Assembly (NCBI GenBank): GCA_014529385.2
Contig: CM043960.1
Location: forward strand, 118,240,043-118,304,042
Reading direction: 5' to 3'
Source of the DNA: Adiantum capillus-veneris
Lineage: Eukaryota > Streptophyta > Polypodiopsida > Polypodiales > Pteridaceae
DNA: 64,000 nt
Below the pieces are notes generated by a model. The model was not told where the DNA came from. It saw nothing but the letters and a program-made list of their open reading frames with translations, and made no database searches. The position numbers and the translations under genes were made by a program. Shown in pieces: positions 32,670-43,265 of this stretch. The first letter of the stretch is position 1, and each line of letters starts with the position of its first letter.

Positions 32670-33208
32670 ACAAGCCATGCTCCACAGGAAGAATCACACA
32701 ATGGTTGTTAATTCTTCTGGAGTTTGATTTCACGATTGTAGTGAGACCCGGTAAAAGGCACATCATGGCTGATCATTTGTCTCGCATACCCAATGGTGAA
32801 GCCCCTACAGGAGTTGATGATGAATTACCCGATACTTCCCTATTCATAGTTGAGACTATGCCTGAATGGAGTGAGAACATTGTTAACTTTTTAGTTAATG
32901 GTTTTCCACCCAAGGAACTTCGTAAGGATATCGCTCGAAGGCTAGTAAAAGAATGTGAACCCTATTGTTTTATTTCCGGAACTCTGTATAGATTAGGCAA
33001 GGATGATATTCTTAGGCGTTGTGCCCGCGAGGATGAATATTTGTATATCTTGCAAGAAGCACATATGGGCATAACAGGAGGACATTTTTCAGGAGACCTG
33101 ACTGCTAGAAAGGTGCTGCAATCAGGCTATTGGTGGCCAACTTTATTTAAGGATGCATCACTTTTTACAAAAGGGTGTGATGAGTGCCAACGTTACAAGA
33201 CCACATAG
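32654..33208 (+). pseudogene. RNase H end and integrase zinc domain of element D
   Basis: Continues after the frameshift: LYLVNKPCSTGRITQWLLILLEFDF and ADHLSRIPNG (RNase H end). The integrase H2C2 zinc-binding domain follows: H-M-G-I-T-G-G-H, then CDECQRYKT. A TAG at 33206 separates it in frame from the integrase core ORF. Confidence 0.85.
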
Positions 33209-35479
33209 CACAAAGACAGAATGCCCTTACATCCTATTAAAGTAACCCAACCATTTGAAAAATGGGGCTTAGACTTTGTAGGTCCAATTAGTCCCGCAGC
33301 TCGCAACACTCAATCTCGATATATTCTAGTTGCTACGGACTATGTAACAAAGTGGGCTGAAGCTAAGGCTTCACAAAAAGCTGACGCGAGGACAACAGCT
33401 AAGTTTCTTTTTGAGAACATTATCACAAGATTTGGTTGCCCTTTTGAAATTGTTAGTGATAATGGTACCCATTTTATAAATGAGGTAATAAGAGAGCTTA
33501 CCACGACCTTTATGATATCCCACCATAAGTCTACACCTTATTACCCGCAAGCTAATGGACAAGCCGAGAGCACCAACAAGACTCTAATCTCTATTTTAAC
33601 CAAGACGGTAGAAGCTCATCGCACTGATTGGGATTTGAAGTTGACATCTGCTCTATGGGCTTATCGTACTGCTTATAAAGTGGATATTAATTGTACGCCA
33701 TTCAAAATGGTATACGGCCAAGAAGCGGTTATGCCTTGGGAGTTTGTCATTCTTAGTCTTAGGGTAGCTTCGCAAGAAGGATGGAATGGTAACCCCTTAA
33801 CCGAGCGTTTGTATATCTTAGAAAAACTAGACGAAGAGAGACAGTTGGCTGTGCAAAATGCTCTTGTGGAAAAGGATAGGAGAAAGAAGTGGTTTGATCA
33901 CCATGTGAAGGACAAGGACATCAAAGTTGGTGATAAAGTCCTTATGTATGGAGTACGTAAAGAGAAGAAAAAGTTGAAATATGCTGGTAAAGGACCATAT
34001 AGAGTATGTGAAATTACCCCACAAGGTACCCTTCGTGTGGAAACTCTTGATGGAGTTGAAACCATTGGATTCCTCAATGGGAGTAAATTCAAAAGATATT
34101 ATGATCCTTTAAGCCAAGAAGAACTATGGGCCATTCATCAAAAGAAGGCCGCCAAAGCACAAACCGAGTTAAACAAGATACAAGCTCAAGCTGAGGCTAA
34201 GGAGCGACAACAACGTATAAGACAAAAACGAGAGGCTAACCTTGGAGTCACAAATGCATTCCACGTGGAAATCAAAGAGGATGGGTTGGACTCTGACACA
34301 CCTCTACGATACCCTATTGAGTTAAATAGTGCCTATGGAAAAGTGCTATATAACGCCTTATTGGACACGGGTGCTAAATATAATCTGCTATCCTATGGGG
34401 TGTGGTGTCAGTTAGGGAAGCCACCTCTATCTGAGAGTATTATCCAAGTCAAGGGTGTCAACAAGAAAAAAACTACGATTTTTGGAATCTGGCACACTTC
34501 TGTCAGTTATGACAATGGAATTGTAGCTCAAGACTTTTTGGTCATGCCTACTGGAACTATGGAGGGTAATATAAACCTAGGCCGCACATGGATGATAGCC
34601 ACCAAATGCACTATTGATTGGGGGACTAGGGGTGTTACAACGCAAAAACCAACTCTTAGCCCTACCACTCAAGCCATAGTCCCTGAGATATTGCCTAAGG
34701 AAATAAAACCCAAGACATTGCATGTCCAGGAGGTTGAACCATACGTCCCCATAGCCCAACTCTCTAGAGCTTCAACTGATGTAGTTGAAAGAAAGGTTGA
34801 GACACACAAGAACCATCCTAATATAACAGAGAAAACATACAAGTGGGTCCCTAAAGCCTCTGTAGTGAGCATGGTTGATGCAAAAAAACGGAAACCTAGT
34901 AAGAACCGTCCCACTCACTCCAAGAAATGTAAAGAAACGTTGCGTTGGATTCCTAAACGACTATTGGAATCCCAAGGATACTATGAAGGAAATGATCAAA
35001 TCTGGGTGCCCAAACGTAAAGTGTACTCTTACCTGTCACCTGGCCCATGTAAACCCAATCTTGTGGCTCCAAAACAAATTGAAAATCGCGGAAAGGAAAA
35101 AATCATGGAATGTTACACACCCGATCTAGAGCTAGTTTGGGTACCAAAGAAAGAACGATTTGTTCCACCTAGCTCAGGAACAGGGAAATCAAATGAAGCT
35201 TCTTTCTCTTCATGTAGTTCCTATATGCAAATAGAAGCTTCGACACAACCTCCACCTACCACTGTACATATCCATACAAGCACGAAAGAGTTTGCACCTC
35301 CCGTGGTAAGTTCACCACCTACAACAACGTTGCAAATAAAATCATGGGAGATTACCTTACCACCCTTGCAACTAGATGAAACGCATAGGGCGGTCGAAAA
35401 CTATTGGTTAAAACCTTCACCCATAACAACTTGGAACAATTGGTTTCAAAAGGTGACGACCTCATTCCAAAAGGTATGA
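33209..35479 (+). CDS. Integrase core with C-terminal second protease-like domain, element D
   Basis: The first ATG is at 33221 (numbering from there, 752 residues). The integrase core has Asp18 (GLDFVGP), Asp80 (SDNGTHF) and Glu116 (GQAESTNKT), a DD35E arrangement, and a C-terminal domain to about 290 (KVGDKVLMYG, YAGKGPYRVCEI). After a Lys/Gln/Glu-rich coiled-coil-like stretch (300-350), residues about 360-470 form a second aspartic-protease-like module: LLDTGAKYNLLSYGVW with canonical DTGA at 382-385, and INLGRTWM at 451-458. Residues about 530-650 hold four W-[V/I]-P-K motifs. The Pro/Thr-rich tail ends before a cytosine-rich stretch. The integrase is well supported; the role of the tail is unknown. 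Confidence 0.88.
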   Translation, partial: HKDRMPLHPIKVTQPFEKWGLDFVGPISPAARNTQSRYILVATDYVTKWAEAKASQKADARTTAKFLFENIITRFGCPFEIVSDNGTHFINEVIRELTTTFMISHHKSTPYYPQANGQAESTNKTLISILTKTVEAHRTDWDLKLTSALWAYRTAYKVDINCTPFKMVYGQEAVMPWEFVILSLRVASQEGWNGNPLTERLYILEKLDEERQLAVQNALVEKDRRKKWFDHHVKDKDIKVGDKVLMYGVRKEKKKLKYAGKGPYRVCEITPQGTLRVETLDGVETIGFLNGSKFKRYYDPLSQEELWAIHQKKAAKAQTELNKIQAQAEAKERQQRIRQKREANLGVTNAFHVEIKEDGLDSDTPLRYPIELNSAYGKVLYNALLDTGAKYNLLSYGVWCQLGKPPLSESIIQVKGVNKKKTTIFGIWHTSVSYDNGIVAQDFLVMPTGTMEGNINLGRTWMIATKCTIDWGTRGVTTQKPTLSPTTQAIVPEILPKEIKPKTLHVQEVEPYVPIAQLSRASTDVVERKVETHKNHPNITEKTYKWVPKASVVSMVDAKKRKPSKNRPTHSKKCKETLRWIPKRLLESQGYYEGNDQIWVPKRKVYSYLSPGPCKPNLVAPKQIENRGKEKIMECYTPDLELVWVPKKERFVPPSSGTGKSNEASFSSCSSYMQIEASTQPPPTTVHIHTSTKEFAPPVVSSPPTTTLQIKSWEITLPPLQLDETHRAVENYWLKPSPITTWNNWFQKVTTSFQKV

Positions 35480-35759
35480 TCTACCCAAGGAAGGGGGGAG
35501 TGTTTGCTAACATCAATCATTCACTCGCTCCCCTCTCAACCTTCCTCCCTGACCTCTCAATTCCAATCTTAGGGAATGTATATATATAGCCTTATACTCA
35601 TAAAAAACAAAAATAGTAAAGAGCAAGAGCGACTAGCAACGAGAGAGCACCCTATCAGATCTTACATATAAGTCCAAATTCACCGTGTCAATTCAAGCAA
35701 CACACAAAAACAACTCTTATGTTTTAAAGGCCTAACCAAATCTATCTGTCTTGTTCGAA

Positions 35760-36182
35760 ATGGCTACTTCACCAGAGACATGCACTTCTATTTTTGATGA
35801 AAGGTACCCTTTGTCTTTTCCTCAAGTGTTCTACGTATGCTACCCTATACTTTCTTATGAATGGGATTTGATAGAGAGCCTTGCATGTGAGAGAAATTTT
35901 GAGGAGTTAGAATGGCTGATACGTCTATGGCTAACTAGTGATCCCTACCCAGTAGCGAATGTGTCTCCAATGGCACATGCTTATTCTTTTGCACAAGATG
36001 AGTATCCACGCATCGTGAGGTTCTTGATTAGCATGCTTGCACAAGAGGATGATGAAGAGGAACGAATAGAGACCGAGGAAGACTATGGCCTCACGGACAA
36101 CGATTTTATTTATCTAGATAATGAGGATAGAGGCATAGACTTAGGGTGGCCACCCGGTTTATATAATATCCTCTTTCCTTGA
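35760..36182 (+). CDS. Unidentified acidic 140-residue ORF downstream of integrase, element D
   Basis: Starts at ATG 35760 (MATSPETCTSIFDERYPLSFP; an in-frame TTG upstream is ignored) and ends TGA. It is rich in Asp/Glu, particularly EDDEEERIETEEDYG near residues 100-115, with hydrophobic helical stretches earlier (YPILSYEWDLIESLACERNFEELEWLIRLWL). There is no signal peptide or transmembrane segment, so it is not env-like. No family is recognised. It lies in the position where Athila-type elements carry an extra ORF, between integrase and the 3' LTR. Confidence 0.55.
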   Translation: MATSPETCTSIFDERYPLSFPQVFYVCYPILSYEWDLIESLACERNFEELEWLIRLWLTSDPYPVANVSPMAHAYSFAQDEYPRIVRFLISMLAQEDDEEERIETEEDYGLTDNDFIYLDNEDRGIDLGWPPGLYNILFP

Positions 36183-37395
36183 TTCTAAAAGGGGTGACAG
36201 ATAGGTAGGTTAGGGGCCTAGATTGTGTTTTGAGTTTGTTTTTCAGGAGTTTTAATTTTTCACACTGACATGCCTCCTAGAGGTATATTGCTTGTTTTTG
36301 GATGTGTTAGGTAGGACTTATATGGATCTCCATCCACATGGCTGAGGACATCTGCTTCAACGAAATGAGCCACTCCATACCTCCAGGTGTACTACTTTCC
36401 ATGATTCATGTTGGTGGATATGTGTAATTGCTAATAATGATTTTTCATTCTTTGTTTGAGTGCAATAGTTATGATTGTTATCTGCCATTATAGATGTATA
36501 AATTTGTCTTTGCTTAAGTTGATTGAACTCCAGTTTAATCTTATGGATGAGCCTGGAGATTAGGAGACCGTGACTTTAGGTTAACTCATTTACTTAACCA
36601 CTAGGCCTAGCTAATAAAATTATTCGAGTATTTAAGACCTTAGGAATGTTTTAGGCAGAGAAAGGCTTGCTCACTCAAACAACAAAAAACACTAGTGCGA
36701 ATACCAAGGAAATGGAAGCAACAAAAAAAAAAACATAAGTGCCACAAATGAAAAATTTTACGCTGGAAGAGAAATCTTGGCTTGAATTGGTACTTCACTC
36801 ACATGTATTGTCTATGGTACTAGAGCCCTAGAGGTTCCCAGTGTGGGCGCTTTTCCTTGAGAAGCAAAAAACCCCGGACATACAAAATAAGCACACACGT
36901 CACATGATTATGACCCAAAGTAAAAAAGTATTTTTAAAAAAATTAAAAGACTTCCATTGAGCTTACAGTTAACATTTCAAGCTTTTGTTTGCAGTTGTGA
37001 GAGCGAGTTGGCTAATCAAAGCTGAAAAGCATAATTAGGGAATCTTGCATTTAGATAATCTTCTTAGCTTAGCTAGTACTAGAGTAGTTGTTTTAACCTT
37101 AGTCATAGCTAACTAATTGATAGACTCACCCATAAGCTCAAAACTCTTGATTAATTAATTTACTCAAAGTGCAATTTATTTGTCCTTAATGGCAGTCTAA
37201 CATTTCATAAATCTTGCATTTACTCATTTCCACATGTACTTTACATTCCCCTCATGATTTATGGCAATATAATTCCACTTGCTAAAACAGTGACTTTGCC
37301 TTGCAGATTCAAATCTAGATGCTCTACAACATGGACATACCAAGCTTCAACTCAATAGCTTCCGATGACGGAATCTACATCAGGAAGGGGGGCAA
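36183..37395 (+). other. 3' noncoding region of element D
   Basis: 1.2 kb, A/T-rich, without a supported gene. It ends with the purine tract AGGAAGGGGGGCAA directly before the 3' LTR at 37396. Confidence 0.75.
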
Positions 37396-37970
37396 TGTTA
37401 ACCCTCGTGGCTCACGGATACCCTATCGCCTACGACGGACACTGTAACCGTATTATTTATTTAAGTAGAGTCAGGCACCGGGCTTGTCGGTCCAATAGGG
37501 AAAGGTAGAGTGATCGCCGATGAGAGGCGCACTCTAACACGAACATGCTAGGGTTAGTTGGCTAAGAATGGGCGCCCAAGTGTGAATGGGGTGAGCTCAC
37601 ATAAAAGCCAATTAAACCTAAAATTGAGTCATTATCTCATTGTGCAATAGAAGCTGCTCTTGCTCCATCTCCACCTTCTCCTTCACCATCTCCTTGTGTG
37701 TGTGCGTGAGAGAGAGAGAGAGAGTGTGTGTGTGTGCGATCGAGCGTTACGGCGGCACGACGGCGGCGAGGCGGTTGAGCGCGGCGTAGCGGCGTCTCCC
37801 TCTTCTTCGCGGCAAGGAATCCTCTACGGCAGGAGCATAAGGCGGTGAGTGACACACCATTGCCCTCTTGAGCTTACTAGTTAAACTAGTTGTGTGCTTG
37901 GAGCCGTCTGCGGCTCGTACACGGTGTATCGGCAAGTCCCTTGCTTCGACAGTGCGGCAAGGAGCGCACA
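37396..37970 (+). repeat. 3' LTR of element D
   Basis: 575 bp, nearly identical to 24471-25073 apart from a shorter (GA)n/(GT)n tract near 37700-37735. Confidence 0.93.
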
Positions 37971-38374
37971 CGCCCCTGACGGCCCGTGAAAATCTGGAGG
38001 AGCGAATGCCGATCACACCCGGTCGTACTCATAACCGCATCAGGTCTCCAAGGTGAATAGCCTCTTGTCGATAGAACAATGTAGGTAAGGGAAGTCGGCA
38101 AAACGGATCCGTAACTTCGGGAAAAAGATTGGCTATGAGGGCTGGGTCTAGGGGTCCGCGGTCCAACACCGGAGGCTGTCGGGGTCTGCTCGAGTTGCCC
38201 CAACGACGAGGGCGGGGCCTCCGCGTGCCCACTGGCCGACAGTCGTAGAACATCGTCCCTCGCGGGGCGGCCCTCCCTAGGCAGTGAATAGCCGTCTCAG
38301 AACTGGTACAGACAAGGGGAATTCGACTGTTTAATTAAAACAAAGCATTGCGATGATCCCCATGGATGTTGACG

Positions 38375-38408
<34 letters not shown>

Positions 38409-38444
38409 AATGAAGAAATTCAACCAAGCGTGGGTAAACGACGT

Positions 38445-38498
<54 letters not shown>

Positions 38499-38526
38499 AC
38501 GCATGAATGGATTACCGAGATTTCCA

Positions 38527-38557
<31 letters not shown>

Positions 38558-39302
38558 ACCGAGGGAACGGGCTTGGAAAAATCAACGGGGAAAGAAGACC
38601 CTGTTGAGCTTGTGAAATGACTTGAGAGGTGTAGAATAAGTGGGAGCCTTTGACACAAGTGAAATACCACTACTTTTAACGTTATTTTACTTACTCCGTG
38701 AGGTGGAGGCGGGGCTCTGCCCCTGCTTCTGGTCTTAAGGCGCGCTCGCGTGCCGATCTAGGCAGAAGACATTGTCAGGTGGGGAGTTTGGTTGGGGTGG
38801 CACATCTGTTAAAAGATAACGCAGGTGTCCTAAGATGAGCTCAACGAGAACACAAATCTCGTGTGGAACAAAAGGGTAAAGATCATTTGATTTTGATTTT
38901 CAGTATGAATACAAACTGTGAAAGCATGGCCTATCGATCCTTTAGTCTTTTAGAATATGAAGCTAGAGGTGTCAGAAAAGTTACCATAGGGATAACTGGC
39001 TTGTGGCAACCAAGCGTTCATAGCGACGTTGCTTTTTGATCCTTCGATGTTGGCTCTTCCTATCACTGCGAAGCAGAATTCGTCAAGTGTTGTTTGTTCA
39101 TCCACCAATAGGGAATGTGAGCTGGGTTTAGACCGTCGTGAGACATGTTAGTTTTACCCTACTGATGAGCGGTGTCGCAATAGTAATTCAACTTAGTACG
39201 AGAGGAACCGTTGATTCACATAATTGGTCATTGTGCTTGGTTGAAAAGCCAGTGGCCCGAAGCTACCATGTGTAGGATTATGATTGAACGCCTCTAAGTT
39301 AC
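37971..39302 (+). rRNA. 26S rRNA pseudogene, 3' part
   Basis: Resumes exactly at CGCCC and continues through conserved blocks (GGTCGTACTCATAACCGCATCAGG, ATGACTCTCTTAAGGTAGCC, ACCATAGGGATAACTGGCTTG, TTAGTACGAGAGGAACCG, GATTATGATTGAACGCCTC). Clear homology ends near 39302, short of the normal 26S 3' end. Confidence 0.9.
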
Positions 39303-39612
39303 GCCGATGTATGCAGTGAAATATAAGGAAGACAAAGACGTTGTGAGCATGTTAGTTGAACGAAGATGCAAGTAGTAGGCACAATGGCACATAGAATGTG
39401 AAGCCTTGTTTCGATTATGTATGATGGCCTCCACATAATTTTGAATGGCTTCTGCATTGCTTTCAAGATTCTTTTTTGTAGTTGCTCATTGGACTTCCCA
39501 TGTGCATTAGCAATGCTTTGACACGCTCGGAGCCATGCGTTAAGACCCCCCTCTATGCATTATGTTGCTAACTTAGAGTCATGCGACTTGTTTCATTGAG
39601 CTACCCAGTTTC

Positions 39613-39678
<66 letters not shown>

Positions 39679-40009
39679 GGTGTTCAAATTTTGGTGTGTC
39701 CAACTGATAAAATAACCCCTACTAATTCGCCTGATTCTTGAAGGTAGTATTTGTTTATGGCTAACATCGAATAGGCCATATGATCTTCACATCAGCACCA
39801 TCGCATGCCGTTAAGGCACACAACTCGGTTCTATTTTCATCCCTGGGGCAAGTAAGGGGTACCCAATCATATTAAATGAAAAAATACAACGAATCGACAA
39901 AGATCTCCTTTGGAAATTAAAAACGAAAGAGAAGGGGGCAAGCTTGCAGGGAAATGGCGACTGACGAGAGAGGCAGCCTCCTCCATTTGCACGCTTACCT
40001 CTCTCTCTC
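39303..40009. other. No gene seen; (CT)n microsatellite at 39616-39672
   Basis: The first 120 bp could be diverged 26S end or spacer. The rest holds a CT run and unremarkable sequence. The solo LTR begins at 40010 in a second CT tract. Confidence 0.6.
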
Positions 40010-41598
40010 TGTCATAATAATCAATATCTAATTCTCCTAAATGATTTTCTCATATTAAACTGATCATTTAATGTGGGGAAGTGCCAAGGGAGGAAAAGCT
40101 AGAATATTGGTTAAGTTAGCAGACCGGCCACAGTAGGGATCCAAAGGAGGGAAAATAGGGATCCAAAGGGGGGGCCATCTGCAAAAGAGCCATGTGAAAC
40201 AATGGGCCAAAAAGACCCTAAGGTTCAGCCCATTAAGACTTCCAAAATGCTAAGGTTCCAAAATTCAAAGGTTGTGTCCAAAGGTCAACCCTAGGGAAAA
40301 TTGGATGCTTAGTGTGTGCCCTAAAAGTCTTTGCATATCCCTACATGGGAGGGGGCGAGCCCCAAAGCTAGGGGATGAGAGAGAAAGCCACACACACACA
40401 CACAGGCTCCCTTTACACAAAGGGAATGAGGGACACATGTCAGCTCCCTAGGCCAGATGCCCACAAGGTGTGCCCAATTCCTATTGGAAGACCCTTGAAG
40501 TGGACCAATGAGAATTAAGCTAGAGTAAATCTAGTTTAATTAATTTAAAAACATTTAATAAAAGAAACCAATAAGAATTAAGTGTCCTAGAAGACTATTG
40601 GGCAGTCTCCCAAGGGGTCCAATGAGCATTCAGGAGCCCCATGGCTTGCCTGATTCCTATTGACCAGGAGGCAAAGGGGTCCAATGAGAGTTTAGTTTAA
40701 TTATTTAATTACCTAAAGCTCTCACAAAAGGGGAAAGGGGGACACATGTCTAAAGGCTATCACTTATGCTGCTTAATTCCTATTGGCTTGACCTGGGGAG
40801 GTCCAATGAGGCAAAGGCCAGACTTATTTAGCAGCTAGGGCTCGCCCAAGAGAGAGTGGGGGCTGATTTTTGCTTGGCATTGACACACACACTCTCACAC
40901 TTGACCATGTGTGAAGGGAAAATACTCTATCTCCTCTCAAGCTTTAATGGAGAGCTCATCACCTACTCCAAGCTTGTGAGATAGAAGCCTACATCAACAC
41001 TCTCTTGGCATGTGGATGCAAATCCAACCAAGAGCCAAGCTTCAATGCATGCTCATCTTCTCTACCAAGCTAATTACTAAGCTAAGCTATGCTAATATGA
41101 GTGATTATGTGAGGAGATGTACTTCTTTCTCGTAAGATACTTCTTTTTCCTCTCAATCTACTCTCATACCCTGCTAGCTCTCACCATCTTCGAAGGTGTG
41201 TGAGGTCTTGGGTCTGAGAACGGGGATAATTCAAGTTGTGTTTGATTAAGTGTTTTGCTTGGTGTATGAAGCTTCCATCTTCATTGCACTAGCTAGTCTT
41301 GAAGGAACACAAAGAATTGTATTGTACAATGTCTCTCTTGATGGGAGAAACCATAATACAAAGCCTTTTGGAGGGGGGACCGGCTCCATGCAAATCCGGT
41401 CCTCAACTGTTGTCAATAGCTTAATTGCTCTCTCTTTTGAAAGTATTGTCGATGCTATCTAACTAGGTGTTATGCTTTTTGTTGCTCTCTCCACCCAAGC
41501 ACTCTTGTAAATCTCATTAGGAATCAACTCTAATGAAATGCCCACTATGTTCATGCTAAATTCCGCTACACAAAAGATTTTAGGCCATTAAATGTTAC

Positions 41599-41599
<1 letters not shown>
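40010..41599 (+). mobile_element. Solo LTR, Gypsy-type
   Basis: Runs TGTCATAATAATCAA...AATGTTACA, with no matching second copy or internal region nearby. It is the reference copy for the minus-strand LTR at 6564-7050 and a diverged relative of the element B LTR (shared blocks such as TTCTTTCTCGTA, CTTCGAAGGTG, GGGGGGACCGGCTCCA). It is inserted in a (CT)n tract; flanks TCTC and TTTC are compatible with a target duplication that has changed one base. Confidence 0.8.
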
Positions 41600-41677
<78 letters not shown>

Positions 41678-42253
41678 TAACGGTAGGGCAGCCTCAATCT
41701 CTCTCCTGCATCTTCTCCATCCCCAATTCATGCTCGTAGCAAAAGCATGCCTGCACAGTTGAAGGATAGATGAAGGACACGCAGCGCAAGGCAAGAGCAG
41801 AGGAGAAGGCGTTTATTTTCTAATCCAAGAGGTGACAAAACTAACAGCGCGGCTATTCTGTTGATATGGTTAGACCATCTTCTCCTATCAGTAACTTGCT
41901 CCAACCAATCTGAGTTCGAATCCTGCACAGGAAGGTTTTGGCTGGCTGTACTGAGACAGTGCGAGTAAGTTGCAGAGGGATCTGGGAAGATTCCTATCAA
42001 TTGAATATGATGTGAGCCAGTAATAGAGCACCCAAATCTTGGGTTTGATTTTTTTCCCCACAAAAGCAAAAGATTCCGTTATTTAACGCTTCAAAATTGA
42101 AAGAAAAAGAGATGCTATTTTTATTATAATAGCAAGTTTCTATTATTATTATAATAAAAACTTTGACTTTGGGGGCATGAGGAGGGAGCGAAAACCAGGC
42201 AAACAGACTGTCCCCCAAAAAAATCCCCCCCCCCTTCCCCCCGTTCTACAGCA

Positions 42254-42298
<45 letters not shown>

Positions 42299-42383
42299 GG
42301 TGGCCAAGGCACCGGCGGCTGCACCTCAGTTGCGCCTCATTATCGTGGAGGACGAGTCTCTCTCTGTGTGTCTCTCTCACCTC

Positions 42384-42431
<48 letters not shown>

Positions 42432-42740
42432 GTGTCGTAGGAGCTGGCGTGGACGCCGTCAATGGTGCTGTCTGGCATGGCTGTCGTCGCAACGGGTGGA
42501 GTTGTGGCCGAGGATCGTGCACGCTTGTCGTGCTCTCAGACTTCTGCAAAATTCCACGTCAGTGGAATTTAGGCTGAGGTTATTACTATAACTACTAATG
42601 CTATCGTTTGTGCCTACTCACACAATGTGTGGCAGCCAATTAAATTATCCAATGCTATCGTTTCATTACTAGTAAGGGAGCCTTGCGGCAACTGAAAGAT
42701 GGAGAAACTTACGTGAATAGATCCCTCTTTGATCTTGCAG
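41600..42740. other. Microsatellite-rich region without a supported gene
   Basis: (CT)n at 41601-41645 followed by (CA)n at 41646-41677, (CT)n at 42257-42296 and 42386-42427. The sequence between is unrecognised. It may be the former 5' region of the pseudogene that follows. Confidence 0.6.
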
Positions 42741-43265
42741 CCCAGTCTACTTTCCTTCCGAAAACTCTCCTTGCACGCTTCTCATGGAAGCCTTCAGCTG
42801 GGTCAGGAACTGGTGGCATGTACACATGGCCGCTCCTTGCAAAAAGGGCATCTTATTGCCGTGCAAAGTTTTTGTGTAGCACAAAAGGTGGACTACTTCG
42901 CAAATCTGCCAGCCAAAGCACGTAGAGATCAGTGGTAGTTTTGCCCACATTTGTTCCTTCGGAGAACCTTCTCCACAGAGTCTCCTCCACCTAACCGCTC
43001 CATGAGCCTTATCAAGCAGCCCATGGAAGGACTAAAAAACATGGCTGGTCGCTACAAGCAGGCTGTCATCCTTCAAATTGAGGGTTTCTGGAGGCGCAAT
43101 CTGCTGATTCTAGTGGGGGTAGCTGGCATTCTAGCATGCTATTTACTGTGGCGCATCATGTATGGAGTTGCAGGCATATTTGTCTCTTTTTCTGAACGAA
43201 TGGCTAAATTTGGCCTTCTTGCCTGGCTGCCTCAACTGTGGCCTTCATGGTCAGTGATGTCTGTG
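42741..43265 (+). pseudogene. Mitochondrial inner-membrane protein pseudogene (plant TIM21-like)
   Basis: A splice-acceptor-like TTGCAG precedes an exon-like frame at 42741. It encodes a basic presequence-like region, then a likely mitochondrial cleavage context RRTFSTES, then NRSMSLIKQPMEGLKNMAGRYKQAV and FWRRNLLILVGVAGILACYLLWRIMYG, which contains one transmembrane helix. It resembles plant proteins annotated as import inner membrane translocase subunit-like. It is broken by an in-frame TAG at 42936-42938 and an apparent 1-base deletion near 43223, after which coding resumes in another frame (AASTVAFM). No downstream exons were identified. The family assignment is from memory and tentative; the breaks are seen directly. 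Confidence 0.55.

Larger units (their letters stand above)
24471..37970 (+). mobile_element. Ty3/Gypsy retrotransposon D inserted in 26S rDNA (13.5 kb)
   Basis: LTRs at 24471-25073 and 37396-37970 run TGTTAACCCTCG...GAGCGCACA. Target duplication CGCCC lies at 24466-24470 and 37971-37975. The primer site is tRNA-Asp type. Order: long leader, gag, zinc-knuckle ORF, linker ORF, protease, RT/RNase H, integrase, second protease-like domain, WxPK region, acidic 140-residue ORF, long 3' noncoding, purine tract AGGAAGGGGGGCAA. Outside the microsatellite I count about ten LTR differences by eye, so insertion is fairly recent. Stops and frameshifts disable pol. Primer type and size suggest an Athila/Tat-like lineage; this is inferred. 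Confidence 0.93.

Noticed and set aside
24466-37975. R2-type rDNA-specific element
   Set aside because: The element has LTRs, a tRNA primer site and a Gypsy domain order; R2 is a non-LTR element with a different insertion site.
41820-41950. tRNA or SINE with GAGTTCGAATCC B-box
   Set aside because: The bases flanking the T-loop do not pair into a stem, no good A-box is present, and no tail or target duplication was seen.
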